From: Massospora cicadina
Taxonomy: Eukaryota > Entomophthoromycota > Entomophthoromycetes > Entomophthorales > Entomophthoraceae
Length of the DNA: 64,000 bases
Direction: 5' to 3'
NCBI GenBank assembly: GCA_022478985.1
Contig: JAKSZP010000014.1
Coordinates: 310,001 to 374,000 of the forward strand
Shown: positions 10,732 through 23,500 of the stretch, piece by piece
Position numbering within the stretch: position 1 is the first letter of the stretch
Layout of the letters: every line of letters starts with the position of its first letter
Notes under the pieces: generated by a model
Database searches by the model: none
What the model was told of the DNA's origin: nothing
The model's input: the letters and a program-made list of their open reading frames with translations, nothing else
Program-made: the position numbers and the translations under genes

Positions 10732-13179
10732 TTAGTCCACTTTGAGATGAAGAAATCCTTTGTTTTATTTGGGAAATGGTAACAATCCTCACCAGTTTGC
10801 CACTGAATTTTAACATAGGATAATATTTCCATTTTACCAGATATTTGCGTTGAACATGTACCAACTTATTGTCAATAATTTAATTGACCTCATAGTATGG
10901 AGTACTAGAGAATGTACTTCATAGGAAAGACTTCTTTGGGAGAGGACCTTTGAATGATTTTAAATTAGGAAGTGTAGATAGTGGGGTGCGCTCTTGATCC
11001 TTCTCATAGATAGTTCAAAGGCCACTGGATCTACTTGATTAAATACCTTGTATGATTCATCCATACTAGAACAGACTCGTTGTGTGGTGCTTTTGTATTG
11101 TAGTTCTAAGAGAGTATTAGTACATAACTTCCTATTTTTATCCCAAGATTGCTCTATCTCTTCTAAACAGCCTTTTGTTTCTGGGTAGTTACTTCTCACT
11201 CCAGATGCTGCTACAGAAGATGAAATCACCTTGCCATTAATAATGATTTTATCTACAGCGGGAGGGTCAGTTATCCTACTGAAGGATTTCAGGGGTTTGT
11301 ATGATATCCGTTGTTGGTAAAGAAAGGGGACATTCTACTTGATTCATGGACCAAATTATACAAATTTTTGGCTAAAACTACCAATACCTCCCTTTATTTG
11401 ATAACCTGTTACATAGCAACAGAGGTATTGTTCCAGCACCTGATTTACCCTCTCTGTCTGTCCATCAAAAAGGCAGATGGAGGTAGAGGATTTTCAAGGC
11501 TTTATTTGCAGGTTTGCAAGTAGATTGTCCTAGAGCTTAGTTAAAAACTGGGGTCCATGATTGGATATGATTTTCTTTGGTACTCCATGTTGCAATAGGA
11601 CTTTTTTCATACTTAATGCTGCCGCCCCTTTGAGGTAATATGTCTAATGAATGGAATAAACTAAAAAATTTGTTACTCAGCCAACTACTATCATAAATAA
11701 TCAATTACTTTAGACTTATTTAGTGAGGAGAAAAAGTTGACACTTATGAATGTCCATGGCTTGCTGAGCCTCTAAAGGAGCTTTAATTTCCTTTGGAAGA
11801 TTGTGTTGAGGCTTGACTCATGTGAGAGTCAAAAAATAGCTATATATTATTTGATTCTTTTTCTAATCCAGGCCATGAGTAGTGTCATATGATTATTACT
11901 AAGGTCTTTGTGATTACTGGGTGTCCACCCAGCGGATTTTTGTGACAGCCCTCCAAAATAGCTTTTTAAAACTTCAGTGGGACTATGGCATTCCAAGGTA
12001 ATGTATTGCAATATTCTCTTTGCTAAAGTCATCAAACTTGGTTGAGGATTCATTAACTAGCTCCTTCTTAAGTTTTTCTAAACTTAGTTCTTTCTCTTGG
12101 GAAGCTTGAATTCATCCCTTGATCCCCTTGACAACCATCCTATATTAGTAAAAAAATTTAGGTGGCAACATGGTGTCAGTATATAGTTGTCTAACTCTTG
12201 GTTGTATATAGACTATTCCCACGGTCCTGAATCAATAGATCAAAGAGCAAGTTCTTCCTGCCTGGATGGTATTTATTCTTGAAATGGAATTATATAACTC
12301 CATGTTTTGAACAAGTTTTTCTTTGTTCATTTGTCGTGGCTTCTAAAAATTACCAAGAACTATGATCATTAAGAGATGCTGCGGGCCATCGCATGTACAT
12401 CAGGTGGTGTTGCCACTCCTGGAGGGATGTCACAATTGCCAAAAACTCCTTATAATATATGAGGTAGTTGGTCTCCAAATTCTGCATATTTTTTCTAAAA
12501 TAGCATACAGGATGTTCTATGCCTCCTCTCCTGTTAAAAAAACAACGCCAATAGCACAATTAGATGCATTGGTCTCCAAAATAAAAGGCCTTTCTGTGTC
12601 AGCATGGGCTCTGATGTGTGCTTTATAAAACTTCTATTTAATGGAAGGCCTCTTCTACTGAGCTCCAACAGAAAGGAACGACCCAGTTGACCAAGTAAGA
12701 ATTACTGCTATCTTGGAAAGGTCTTTTTAAAACTGTACCAGGAAGTTTACCATTCCTAGAAGACTCCAAACTCTGTTCTGATCAATTGGCTTCCATTACT
12801 TGATGCCCTTAAGCTTATCTTGACATACCACAAGTCCTCCCTTAATCACCACGTTACCCAAAAACCTTGCTGATGACTTGTGAAACTACCATTATAAATG
12901 TTTCAACTTGAGTCACTCCTCCTGGATAGCTTTTAAGCTATACTATTAAAATTTTACGTGCTACTCTTTATATTTAAAGAACTCTAGTACAACTTTCATA
13001 TATACAAAACTACAACGCCTAATTAATTTCCAAACTCATGCTCTATTAAGCGTTGTAATACTACAGGATCTTTTCCTAGACCAAATGACATACCTATTAC
13101 TCAAAAATACCCAAATAGCACCTTAACTTCCGTGACTACTGGTGATTGAATGTACTGAACCTGATAGTGTGATAGATAC
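10732..13179 (-). pseudogene. Gypsy-A pol, 3' part (RT end, RNase H, integrase)
   Basis: This is a decayed Ty3/gypsy polyprotein on the minus strand. From right to left, the RT motif near 13090 reads IGMSFGLGK, resembling the usual MPFGLxNAP. Near 12840 a frame gives RFLGNVVIKGGL and SLLGMVNFLV, the RT connection region. RNase H at 12559-12350 has HPVCYFRKNMQNLETNY and KEFLAIV. Integrase at 11640-11390 has GVPKKIISNHGPQFLTK, with the second catalytic Asp changed to Asn, then DGQTERVNQVLEQY with the catalytic Glu kept. A C-terminal piece lies at 11229-10960. Stops and shifts are frequent. The N-terminal half of the RT is found 21 kb away at 34324-34506, separated by the nested insertions. Confidence 0.75.
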
Positions 13180-13921
13180 TAACTTTTAATGGATACTGAG
13201 TGTAGTTTTCTAGCTGGACTAGGGTTTGAGCCCCTAATAAAATAGAGCACTATATGCAAGATTGCGAGTTCACTGGCTACACTGGCGTCTTAAAAATATA
13301 AGAATTAAAAAAGTGGGTCCTAAACTGTATTTTGCAATTGTATATCTAATGAGCGGCATCACATAAGAGATGAACTGTTTTAGTTCTGGAGTTTCTTCAT
13401 AACGTCCATGGTACTAGCTAATTTGAGTGCACAATTTAAGTTAATTTTTAACTTTTTAATTTTAATTTTAGATTCTTATGCTTATAATGAGGATTCTATA
13501 AAGCAAATCTGCCTTAAGCATCTTTGCCTGTTTGTTTATATATTTTATCCTTGAGAACTAGGGGAATATGCTTGGGATCTTCCCATGGAGTCCGCGAACA
13601 GCCTGCCCTTGGTGATCAAATTCAAAAATTTTGACCCCCAAATTTTTCATCTAAACCTGTCTTATAATGGAAAATCGGATTCTCAGCTGTTACAATTTTA
13701 ATTAAATTATATAAATCAAAAATTGATTTTAAAATAAAATCTACTAAATTTCAATCAAATAAAACCATATTTAGCATAACTTTTATGATTAATCAATTTT
13801 ATCTTAAATTTCAATCTGTATTTGAGGGTTAAGGTCCTTGTAACCATCTTATTTGACCTTAGTATTCCACTTAGGGGAAACTAAGGCTATGTGGCGGTCA
13901 GGCATAGCCTTAACCGTCACA
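13180..13921 (-). repeat. Element B, left LTR
   Basis: Paralogous to 14524-15022 plus 34029-34288. The two share 'aacttttaatgg', 'gctagggtctgggccccc'-like text, 'tttgtttatatactttac', 'aactaggagaatat', and then 'ggaaactaaggctatgtgg' and 'ggtcaggcatag'. The right end is the hairpin TGTGGCGG...CCGTCACA, so on the minus strand the LTR starts TGTGACGG. The purine-rich GGAAGGGGCGA on the minus strand at 13922-13932 directly precedes it and serves as a plausible polypurine tract. This LTR is undisturbed and shows the empty site for the gypsy-C insertion in its partner. The left boundary is approximate. Confidence 0.65.
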
Positions 13922-14523
13922 TCGCCCCTTCCAAAACCCAGTCCCAGGCAGTGGTGGTGGCAGTGTTCATCTGTTTATACCTGTGGATTTCTCTTAAGGT
14001 ACATGAGTGGCAAATCAGTTGCCCTTGTTGACTGAAAGTGGGCGCATTTGTATCTATTAAACAGTTATGTTATTTATAGCCTACTGGTGGAGCTGGTAAC
14101 CTCTTAATATAGGGTCAAAATATGCTGGACATATAGCTGGATAGGAAAAGTGATCGTTTGTCAGGTTATCACTGGTGGGAAATGTAATAGGGGGATTTGA
14201 TATAGCAGGTGACATCTGGGTTACTGGAGTTAAAAATCTTGCCCTGGGTGTTTGAGTTATGTAATCTCTGATTGGGAAAAGCAGTGAGTTTAGTGGTGGG
14301 CGAGCCTGGACAGGCCAAACCTGACTAAACTCAGCGGCATTTCTTAGAATGAATTGGTGGTCAATGATCCTTCTTGTGGGAGGGGTTGAAAACTAAGCCC
14401 ATAACAGGTGATATAGGATATTTTTGGAAGAAAGCAACAGGTCCAACCAGAGGCCTGTTTCCATCATAATTATGAATTGTTGTAATTGAAAAGTGGGAAT
14501 TGAATATGAAATTTATAAATTGT
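13922..14523 (-). mobile_element. Element B interior (non-coding, ~0.6 kb)
   Basis: The only sequence between the two LTRs of element B. It has no gag or pol frame that I can recognise; the longest local frame (plus 13853-14035) resembles nothing. With ~0.75 kb LTRs and a ~0.6 kb interior, element B is too small to be autonomous, so it is a deletion derivative or a TRIM-like element. It lies inside the RT domain of gypsy-A. Confidence 0.5.
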
Positions 14524-15022
14524 TTAAGACACCAACTTTTAATGGTGCTGAACGTAGTTTATTAACTGTGCTAGGGTCTGGGCCCCCAAACAGGATAAAA
14601 AACCAAAAGCAAAAACGTGGATCCGTTGGCTAGACTGGGGTTTTTAGACTGAGTAGAGCTATTAAAGAGAGTCCTACATTGAGTATGCATAGTATGGTTT
14701 TGTTTCCAAGGAGTGGCAGCACATAAGTGATGCACTGTCTTATCTCTGGGGTATTCTCCATGGCATCTATGGCGCCAGATGTCTGAGTTTAAAAAAATAA
14801 GAATAATTTGCAACTTTAAAAATTTATTTTGGATTTTTAAGTAAATCCTAGGGTATCCTAGAAGACAAAATTGCGTAAGCATTTTTAACTGTTTGTTTAT
14901 ATACTTTACTATGAGGAACTAGGAGAATATTTTTGGGGAAGTTATAACAGATTATGTGGAAAGCTTATCCAATGGTGGGCCTATTCCAAGAGTATCAACC
15001 TCCAAAACTCCTGTCTAAACCT
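14524..15022 (-). repeat. Element B, right LTR, left half
   Basis: Homologous to 13180-13660, the first two thirds of the left LTR. It ends at 'ctaaacct', exactly where gypsy-C begins, and resumes at 34029 after the gypsy-C copy. In the left LTR the same place reads uninterrupted 'ctaaacctgtcttataatgg'. Confidence 0.65.
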
Positions 15023-16126
15023 TGTTGGGATTTTTCCCACCTTTCCAGCCATCTATGTTACCATGAATTGCTAGTGGATAATTCCCTATGGCGAGTGAAT
15101 TGGATATTAGTTGTCCTTAATTTTGGGTTAATAATGTTTGGGGGATTTTAGGTAAGTTGCCTGGTCCTGATCTGTCAGGGCTTGATCCAGGTTAATTCTT
15201 AAGATCTTGTCAGGCAAAATTGCTGACGAGATGGGGGCATCTGATAGTTTATCAATGATTAACTATCAGGGGTACAAATTTGGATTTGTCAGGTTTCATC
15301 ACTGATCAATTGGGAATTTAAGGAGCATGAAGCAAGGTGAGTTATGCCACCTGCAACTAGCAAATCGATCAGTTGGTTTGTGACCTGCCATATTGAGTAA
15401 CAAGTCCCATTACCTAATCAAGTTGCTTGCCAAATATGATTGGTATGCTGGAATCAAGTGGAAAACGTTAGGGACACGTTTTCTAACTTTTTCCTTTTTA
15501 GGTCTCAAGGATGTCTGATGAAGTAATCCTAACCAGATGGAGAAGATCATCTCAGGTGAGATGAAAAGGGAAGTTCAATGGCAACGGCTGCCATTTCATG
15601 GATGAAGCACCAACTGAGGGTTGGGCGCCAGATTCCCTTTATAAATTCCCCTGATAATTTACTTTAATAAAGATTCTAATTGAGCATAATTCATTATTGG
15701 CCTTAGTTCTTATCATCTTCAGAAAATTATATTTGTGTGCTTTAATTGGGTATCTTTAGTAGGATAAATAGTAAGGATTGAGGATCCTTAGAAGAGAAGC
15801 TGAACTTAGATGGTAATTGCTGTAGACTCTGAGAGGTCAGAGGAAAGGCCTTAAACTTAGGGATCTGATCATGGATCAAGTTAGGCGGTTAAGGGTATAA
15901 GTCCCTACTGAAGACATCAAGAGTATTCTCGTAGAGAAATACAGTTCAAGCGTTAGACCAGAATTGGTTATCTATTCAACTATGGATAATAGTCTTCATA
16001 CTGATATCAATTGAATATCATCTTTTATCAGACAACGCAAATTGTGCATATACCAAACCTGTGCATTTAGAAATTTTAGAGGTTTTCAGTCATGAACAAT
16101 CAATGAAAGCTCTTAAAATCTTAACA
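15023..16126 (+). repeat. Gypsy-C 5' LTR
   Basis: A 1104 bp repeat of 32915-34023 that starts TGTTGGGATTT and ends TTAACA. The copies align end to end with moderate divergence. Left flank aacct (15018-15022) and right flank gccct (34024-34028) fit a 5 bp target duplication with two substitutions. The paralogous empty site in element B's left LTR shows that exactly one copy of aacct was there before insertion. The LTR should hold the Pol II promoter and polyadenylation signals; 'aataaag' near 15670 is a candidate but was not tested. Confidence 0.85.
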
Positions 16127-16127
16127 A

Positions 16128-16147
16128 TTGGTGCTCACTACATGTGG
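16128..16147 (+). promoter_or_regulatory. Primer binding site of gypsy-C
   Basis: TTGGTGCTCACTACATGTGG lies two bases after the 5' LTR. TGG pairs with the CCA end of a tRNA, and the following bases would pair with its acceptor and T arm. Near-identical sites follow the LTRs of the TRIM (44690-44709, minus) and gypsy-D (62831-62850, minus). The primer tRNA was not identified. Confidence 0.6.
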
Positions 16148-17300
16148 TAGTTGAGTAGGAATACCAATACAATATGTCATACAAGGATGGGTCAAGAAAA
16201 CTCTGGATGGAGTTGGCAACCATCAACAAGAATGCCTTGAATTCTGTGATCATCAAGAATTTTCTGCCTTGGAAGAGAGAGTTACCAAGATCAAGGAAGG
16301 AGTCAAAGATGTTTCCAATTTTGGCAATGAGTTACTTGGAAAAGTAACTCATTGAAAAGGAAAAAGGATATTTAATCTGAGAAGTTTTATTCTAAAAATG
16401 GAAAATAAAGCGATTCATTCAAAATGTGTTCACTCAGCTCATAAATGGAGCTTCTAGTGAAGCAAATCGAAGTACTGAAGAATCGGAAATGCAAATGTGA
16501 CCCCTTTATGGTGAATGACGCCAAAAAATACTCAAGATTCATGAAAAGGACTTGAAGCCTAGATATGGAACTGTCCAGTGCTGCAAGAGAACATGTTCCA
16601 CCAGACATATACTCAAGATGAAGATTTTCAGCAGTACTCAGGTTGAAATTGGGTCCACTTGAAATAGTCTCAAGGAGCGAGGTGTTAGATGAGACACTAG
16701 ATGAGACATTGGATGAGTTGATACGGAAAGCAATTAATTAAGGGTATTGGATTGCAATACCAATGAAGAGAACGAGGTCAAAAAAGGAAACTATTAATCC
16801 AAGATAGTGGAGGTAATTGTTTGACCCAATGTTATTCAATTGATGAGGCAGAAATTGCTGGAGACGAGGATCAACAATTCCAGATAAAATTTGAATGATG
16901 TTAACATTGCTATATCAATCTGAGTTATTAGGGAAATCCTTTCCAGAGCCATAAGTGGATTTACTTAAAATGTTTTGGAGGGTAACAAATACCAAAAATC
17001 TCTTTAATAGAAAAACGATAAGAGCAATTAAATGGAACTGACAATTAATGAGTAATTCAAATTTTGTGAGATACAATAACTCAAGTATCAGTTGCTGAAA
17101 TATGAAATGAAATTAGGACCTGTATGAAGAATGACAAGTCAGGATTACAGATCTATTAAATAAAACGTTTACAAATTTTTCTAAAGTTAGCAAGTGTTGC
17201 CAATATGTGAAGAAACAGTGCTGCTTGTCAGATATTGAAGCAGGTCTATACTAAAAAACTGAAAGTATGGATTAGTTGAAATAATTGCGTTGTTCTCAAA
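16148..17300 (+). pseudogene. Gypsy-C gag and protease region, decayed
   Basis: By position, between primer site and reverse transcriptase, this should hold gag and protease. Short frames such as ILPWKRELPRSRKESK near 16260 look gag-like (basic, tryptophan-containing), but no zinc knuckle or D(T/S)G protease triad survives in a form I can vouch for. Stop codons are dense. The assignment is positional. Confidence 0.4.
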
Positions 17301-17500
17301 GGACCACTGAACCATTAGAATGGTTATGTCTTGATATTCTGGTTAAGTCCTAAAAGAGGCTTACTGAACCAAAATAGATGGTTAAGTCTTAAAAAATAAG
17401 ATTTTGAACCATGAAGACTGGTAGGTCAAATTATACCTTGGAACCAGTTTGTAAGAAGGGGAAAAGAAGGACCTCTGAACCTAATTGTAGGTTAAGTCCC
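17301..17500 (+). repeat. Hairpin-rich repeat cassette, copy 1
   Basis: Four or so imperfect units built as GGACxxCTGAACCA ... TGGTTAAGTCC, each able to fold back (AACCATTAGAATGGTT, AACCTAATTGTAGGTT). The same cassette recurs directly after the integrase at 20279-20432 and continues at 25742-25790 beyond the LINE insertion. The cassettes thus bracket the pol domain. Confidence 0.6.
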
Positions 17501-17576
17501 ATTGCAAAAGAAAAGAAAAGAAAATAGATAAAAAAGATAATTCTATATATAAAGAATATTATAAATTCCATGATTT

Positions 17577-20298
17577 TGGGACCTTCATCAAAATGGGATT
17601 GCCAGCATGGGTTGCTGAGAGTATCAATCTATTAATCAATCAAGAAAAACTAAATGATCTGATGGACATACAGCAGGAAGAGGTGCTCAATTGCTTTAAC
17701 AAGTATTGGGAAGTATTCACTCAAGACAACCACAATTTAGAATGTGCAAGGAATGTCATCCACAAAAGTTGAAACTGGGTAAAATTTACCAATAAGAATG
17801 AGACCTATTTGACAGTTAAGGGCGTCCAAAGCAGTAGTGGATGAAGAGATCAGCAAACTAGTGAAGCACGGGCTTCTAGTTCTATCATTGAGTCCCTGGG
17901 TGAGCCCTAACCTGATCATGAAGAAGAAAGACTGCTCTAATTGGGTGGTGGTTGATTATCAGAAGTTGAATAAGATAACAAAGAATGATTCATATCCACT
18001 ACCACAAATTGATGATGCATTAGATCAATTGGGAGAAGCAAAGTATTTCTCCACAATGGATCTAATATCTGGATATTGGAAAATTGATTTGCCAATATAA
18101 GACCAGGAGAAATGCGTGATCATCACTGCTCAGGAACTGTATCAACTGATGAGGATGCCCCAAGATTTATTTAATGCGCCTGTAACGTTCCAGAGGGCCA
18201 TGGATGCCATCTTAAATGACTTAAAGTGCCATGCATCCTTGTTCTTGGACAATATAAATGTATTCAGCAGGACATTTACTGACCATTTACACCACTTGGC
18301 AGAAGTCTTCAAGAGACTTTCCACAGCTAACCTGAAGATCAAGCCGAGGAAGTAAAACTTTTCAAAAAGAGTTGAAATATTTGGGATTTATTGTCAGCTC
18401 TAGTGGACTGCAGCTGCAAGTCCAGAAAATAGGGGCCTTAGAGCGAATGGCCTTTCTGAAAGTGTCTGAGATATCCAAGTAATCCTTGGAAAGGTTGGAT
18501 GCTAATGAAGGTTCTTACGGAATTTTCTGAGAATTGCTGAGACCTCCTTTCATTTGCTGAAGGATCCAAAAAAGGTTTTATTTGGAATGAAGAGGCCCAG
18601 AGTTCTTTTGATGAATTATGCCAATAACTAATATATTCTTATGTTGATAAATTTGAATTACATTGAGAATTTATAATAGAAACAGATGCTTCATTGACAG
18701 CTATTGGAACTATACTGAGACAAGTAAATGAGTTTGGGGATGAGCATCCATTAGCGTATTTGAGCTGGAAACTATCATCAGCTGAAAGGAATTACGCCGT
18801 TACTGAGTGTTAATGTCTTGCAGTATTTTAAACATGTAAACAGTTTTGGGTGTATATTCACAGAGCGCACTTTAAAATGGAGATGGACCACTCCTCCCTG
18901 TGTTTGCTGCACAATTTAAGAGAACTGGAAGGATGACTGGCCCAATGGGCATTGAAGCATCTGGCTTATGATTATGAGATAGTCCACTGAGTGGTAGTTT
19001 CTTATCAAAATTCAGATGGCTTATTGAGGTTACCAATTGTCCAAGTGATATACCAGCAAGTGGATGAGTTATTCTAGAGAATAATCAAAGGAGAAATTGG
19101 GAAAGAGCCCCGAGAAATTCAAGGTATACTTCAGAAAGCAATGGAAAACACTGAGACAGGATTGAAAAGTTTTTAAGACAATCGATGGAAAGCAATTAGA
19201 TTCCCAAGACCATTGGAACAAGTGCCAATCATTCAAGCTGAACATAAGGTTGTTGGGCATGGTGGTCTGAGGAAGATGACTAATCAAATTTGCCAGTACT
19301 ATTACTGGTAGTCCATCAACTATGATGTAGCAAATTATCTGGCTTACTGTGTGGAGTTCCAGTTTCACAAGCCTCACAAGAAAATGAGTAAATATTAACT
19401 ACTAAACCCTGGATTTGCTTGGCATAAAGTGTCCAATGACGTGATGGGACCATTAATTATGAGTAAAGGGGAATCAAATACATCATAGTTGCAATCAACC
19501 ATCTGACTAGATGGACCGAGACAAAGGCCCTGGTGAAAGTGAACGGAACAAGCATTGCATGGTTTATCCTGGATCAAGTAATATACTGCCATGGATGCCC
19601 AAAAGCCTTGTTAATCAACAATGAAAAAAATTTCACATCCCATGTGATCCTAAAATTGAATGAGATAATGGGGATCCAAGAAGTCATGTCAGTACCTTAC
19701 CAGCCAGAGACAAACAGACTGGTAGAATGGGACAATGGAATGCTGGCCACAACGCTGAGGAAGCTGGTCGCAGGGAGAACTTCCACACAGAGAACATACC
19801 ACAGTTTAGTGACATTTTATATAATATGTCACCATACAGCAACAGGAAAAACGCCATTCAAGTTAATATATGGAAGGAAGGCCGCATTACCACCAATTTA
19901 TATTTAGTGGTTGAACCAATATTGGGGATGAGTGCCCACCATTACCTAATCCAATTTCAAATATCCTGATTGAGATGCAATTGCAAGCATTTGATAAGAC
20001 CTTGAAGAATAGAATCAAGGCAAAAATGATGGACAATAAGAACTGAATGGCCTTTTCAGAATACCAAGTAGGTAAAAAAGTTGCCTATTGTGATACGCAT
20101 GATTTCAGAAGAAGAAACAATCTAGATTCGTTGTGGTTGGGTCCATTTGAGATTATTGCTAAGATAGCAATGGATGCTTATTTCATCAAAAACCTCTTGG
20201 ATGAAAGGATTGTGAATCAAGTCCATACTAAATATTTAGAGCAGTGGATCAAAGAAAAAAATAGAAATCATGTTCCTGTAGGACTGCTGAACCATTGA
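17577..20298 (+). pseudogene. Gypsy-C pol (RT, RNase H, integrase)
   Basis: Ty3/gypsy pol in the usual order. A lead-in around 17590-17740 (GLPAWVAESINLL) is followed by the RT at 17837-18355. That has SPNLIMKKKD, VVDYQKLNKIT, DSYPLPQIDD, FSTMDLISGYW, and FLDN where the active enzyme has YxDD. RNase H follows near 18690-18960 (IETDASLTAIG). The integrase zinc region is near 19250-19380 (GHGGLRKMTNQICQYYYW). The core at 19533-19907 reads LINNEKNFTS, where the catalytic Asp is Asn, then PETNRLVEWDNG. A C-terminal domain is at 20047-20298 (KYLEQWIKEKN), with no chromodomain visible. Multiple stops and altered catalytic residues make it inactive. Confidence 0.85.
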
Positions 20299-20432
20299 TA
20301 TGGTATGTCCTGATAATTTGGTTAAGTCTTAAAAAGGGACTGCTGAACCAAGATAGATGGTTAAGTCTTATAAAAAATAAGACCTATGAGCCATAGAAAA
20401 CTGATAGGTCAGAGTATAAATCAGAACCAGTT
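20279..20432 (+). repeat. Hairpin-rich repeat cassette, copy 2
   Basis: Repeat of 17301-17460, starting GGACTGCTGAACCATTGATATGG, and interrupted by LINE-1 at 20448. After removal of the LINE and one target duplication it continues at 25742 (GAATGCTGAGCCAATCAAAGG) to about 25790. Confidence 0.6.
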
Positions 20433-20590
20433 TGGGGTAATAAATAAGTTTAAATTTAAATTTAAATTTATTGTGGGGAAGGCCGACCATGGGAAGGACA
20501 CTTCTGAATATGACTCAGGAAAGAAAAACTTAGTACCAGGGGAGGCACCCAGAGAAGCGAAGCTATCTCTTGTTGCCAGCGGAACGCCAC

Positions 20591-23500
20591 TTATGGGGAG
20601 GGGGAGGGAACGTGTGAAGGGGCCGTAGCCACTATTGAGCACGTGTGGAGGAAGGGGTCTGATTTGATGAACCAGACTGGGAACCAGGAGGAGACCAGCT
20701 GTCAGTGACGCGGTGGGAGGTATCCAAACATCCACGCTTGAAAGTGGTCCACCAAATGAGACCGGAATCTGTAGACAGCTTCTGGGAGGGTGGGGGTGGA
20801 GCCAGCGATGGCATCCAAGACAATCGTGTGGATAGTCCACATGGCGATTGCAACCACCAGAGCACGGAGGGAGGGTGGAAGGGGGAGGCCATTGATGAAG
20901 CAAACATATCTCTTGACAGACTGAAGGGATGTGTTTGATCCTGGCCCAGCAGACGTTGAACTTCGCGCCATATCACTTTAGAGGTGGGGCACTTCTCCAG
21001 GCGGTGGAACAGCGTTCCATACTGGCCACACATGACACAGGATGAGTGTAAAGCGTTAGAGCGCTCAGCTGTATGATACACCCGCCTCAGGCAGCGCCAC
21101 ACATGGGAGCGGACTTGAGGCTGCAACAGAGGATGGTGTGCGTATTTCCAGATAGTCTTTTGGGTCTCAGTGGAATAAGGGATGTCCATCATATCCAGGT
21201 AGTCCACCCTGGATAGGACATGGGGTCGAATGGGGATCACGCCATCATGGATGGGTAGCCCCTGTACCTCTTGTGTGAACTGAGGAGAGGGGCGGCCTCT
21301 TTTTGTATGTCCACTAATACGAATTCTCCACTCTGCACTTCGCATGGAGAGTAGGATTCGTTTGTAGTGGGTTTTAGTCCCGTGAGGACCTGTGGCCGAT
21401 GTGTGTGATGCGAAATACTACATCAGGGAGTGGGGGTTTAATGGATTATTGAGGCCCAAGGCTCAGGAGAAGTTGGAGCGGGCCGCGCGGGACCAGTGTT
21501 GGGATGGGAGTGTAGGAGTGGTGACGGCCGCGATCCAGGTGCCCAGGATCTTGGCAGTATGGGCTTTGAAGTCAAGCAGGCCCATGCCACCTTGATGATG
21601 AGGGCCAAACATGACCTCTAGCCATACTGGTGGAGGGCGGCCTGACCAAAGCCATCCTTGCAGCAAAGCATACAGGGATTTGAAGAAGCTTGGGGAGAAG
21701 GGGATGGCGTGGGCTCCGAACCAGACTTTGGATAGGAGCATAGAGTTGGCAAGAACAACCCTGCCAGTGAGGGTAGTAGGGTGGGCTCTGAGAGAGGCGA
21801 TTCGCTTCATCACGTTGTCCAGTATATGGTACTCCATTACTGCTGTCGCATATCCGCCTGCCTCCATCCACATGCCCAGATGGCGCACCGGTCCTATGGT
21901 AGGACGTGGCACAAAGGGGAGCACCAGTGGAGCGGTGTGTGTTGAGTTAGTAAGGCGTGGACGTGGGCGAGCAGATGGACCAGGTTAGGAACTAATTGCT
22001 GGGGCCCAGCAGTTCTGAAACCGACCAAGGAGGATGATTTCGGTTTTGGAGGCGTTCAGTGCCGCGTTGCTTACCCGGGAATATTCCTGGATGAGGGCTT
22101 CAAGCGCGCGTGCATCTTTGTTATTAGACACCCCCACTACGCAGTCATCAGCAAATGCCATCATCTTGACTGGGGTTTGGCCTGGCACATGGACCCCAGT
22201 GAGTTGGGCATTCACATTTCGCAGTAGTGGGTCAAGGCTGAAGTTGTATAAGAGTGGGCTGAGGGGGTCCCCTTGTTGCAAGCCCCTTTGAGGGCGGACT
22301 ACTTCCGTTAGGAAGCCAGGGCCACGCACTGCCTTTGTTGCAGATTCTGTGAGCAGCATCGCCCAGTTGATGAAGCGGGGGTAGGCGGAATTGATGGAGG
22401 CAGGCACTTAAGTATTCCCAGTTTACTCTATCATAGGCCTTTTGTTGGTTCAAGAATACAAGTGCCCCAGAGGCTGTGGATTGACACGCATTAGCCACGG
22501 AGTGCACGTTATCCCAAATTGACCTTCTGGGGATGAAACCGAATTGTTCTGGGGAGATGGTGGCAGATGCTACAGTCCCTAAATGGTTAGCCAAGATTTT
22601 TGGTATCTTTTTAGTGTCTTTGTTTGTTAGAGAAATGGGGCGACATCTGGCTAAGTCAAGCTTATCCACTTTCTTGAAGAGTGTGACAGTAAAGGCCTCA
22701 TGTCCTCCTGGTAGAAAGCGTTTCCAACAGGCTTTGGTTAAGTGAGGCTAGCAGCAATGGGGATATATATTTGAAATGTTTTTTGTAGAACTCATATGGA
22801 ATGCCATCTGGGCCTGGGCATTTTCAGTTAGGCGCACCGCGGATGGCTGTCCATAATTCATTCGGAGTAATTAAATTCATTATCTCCAGGTATCGGAAAA
22901 TGGTGTGGATATGAGCTCAGTTGAGAAATTCTGCCATTTTGGCCAGCTGAATTGGTTTGGCTCAGTATAACTTGGAGTAATATTTTTGCATTTCGATTGC
23001 CACTTCAGCCAGTGTGTCCACAATGGAATTATCCAATCTTCACACCTGTGTGCAGGCCACACTCTGGCGTGGTGCGAAAATTTTTTTAAAGAAGTATGCG
23101 GATCACTTCTCGCCTTTAGTGATGTGTGTGGCCCTGTATTGGACACAAACCCAATGTTTGTGTTGCTTTTGAGTGCATTGAGGTGGGCGGCTGCCTCTGC
23201 CCACTTCCAGCCCCATGCAGGGCTGTATCCTGTGGCTGGGATGTTGGACTCCAAGTGGTCCAATTTTGCCAGAGCGCGCGAGATAACCACTGATGTGGCT
23301 CATGAGCGTCTGGAGGAGAGATGGCAATAGTGGCGGATGGTGTCCTCTTTGAAAGTTGCCCATGTGGAAATGGGGTCCGCACAAAATGGTGCTACAAACG
23401 ATTTTGCCAAAGTTGCCTCTTCCACCCACGTGGAAAATCCTGGTGACGCGAGCTTGGGGGGCGGATTTTGCACCAATATGGGGCCTTTGCAACTGTGACG

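Noticed and set aside
17301..17500. CRISPR-like array (palindromic repeats with spacers)
   Set aside because: Units are imperfect, spacing is irregular, and the context is a eukaryotic retrotransposon.
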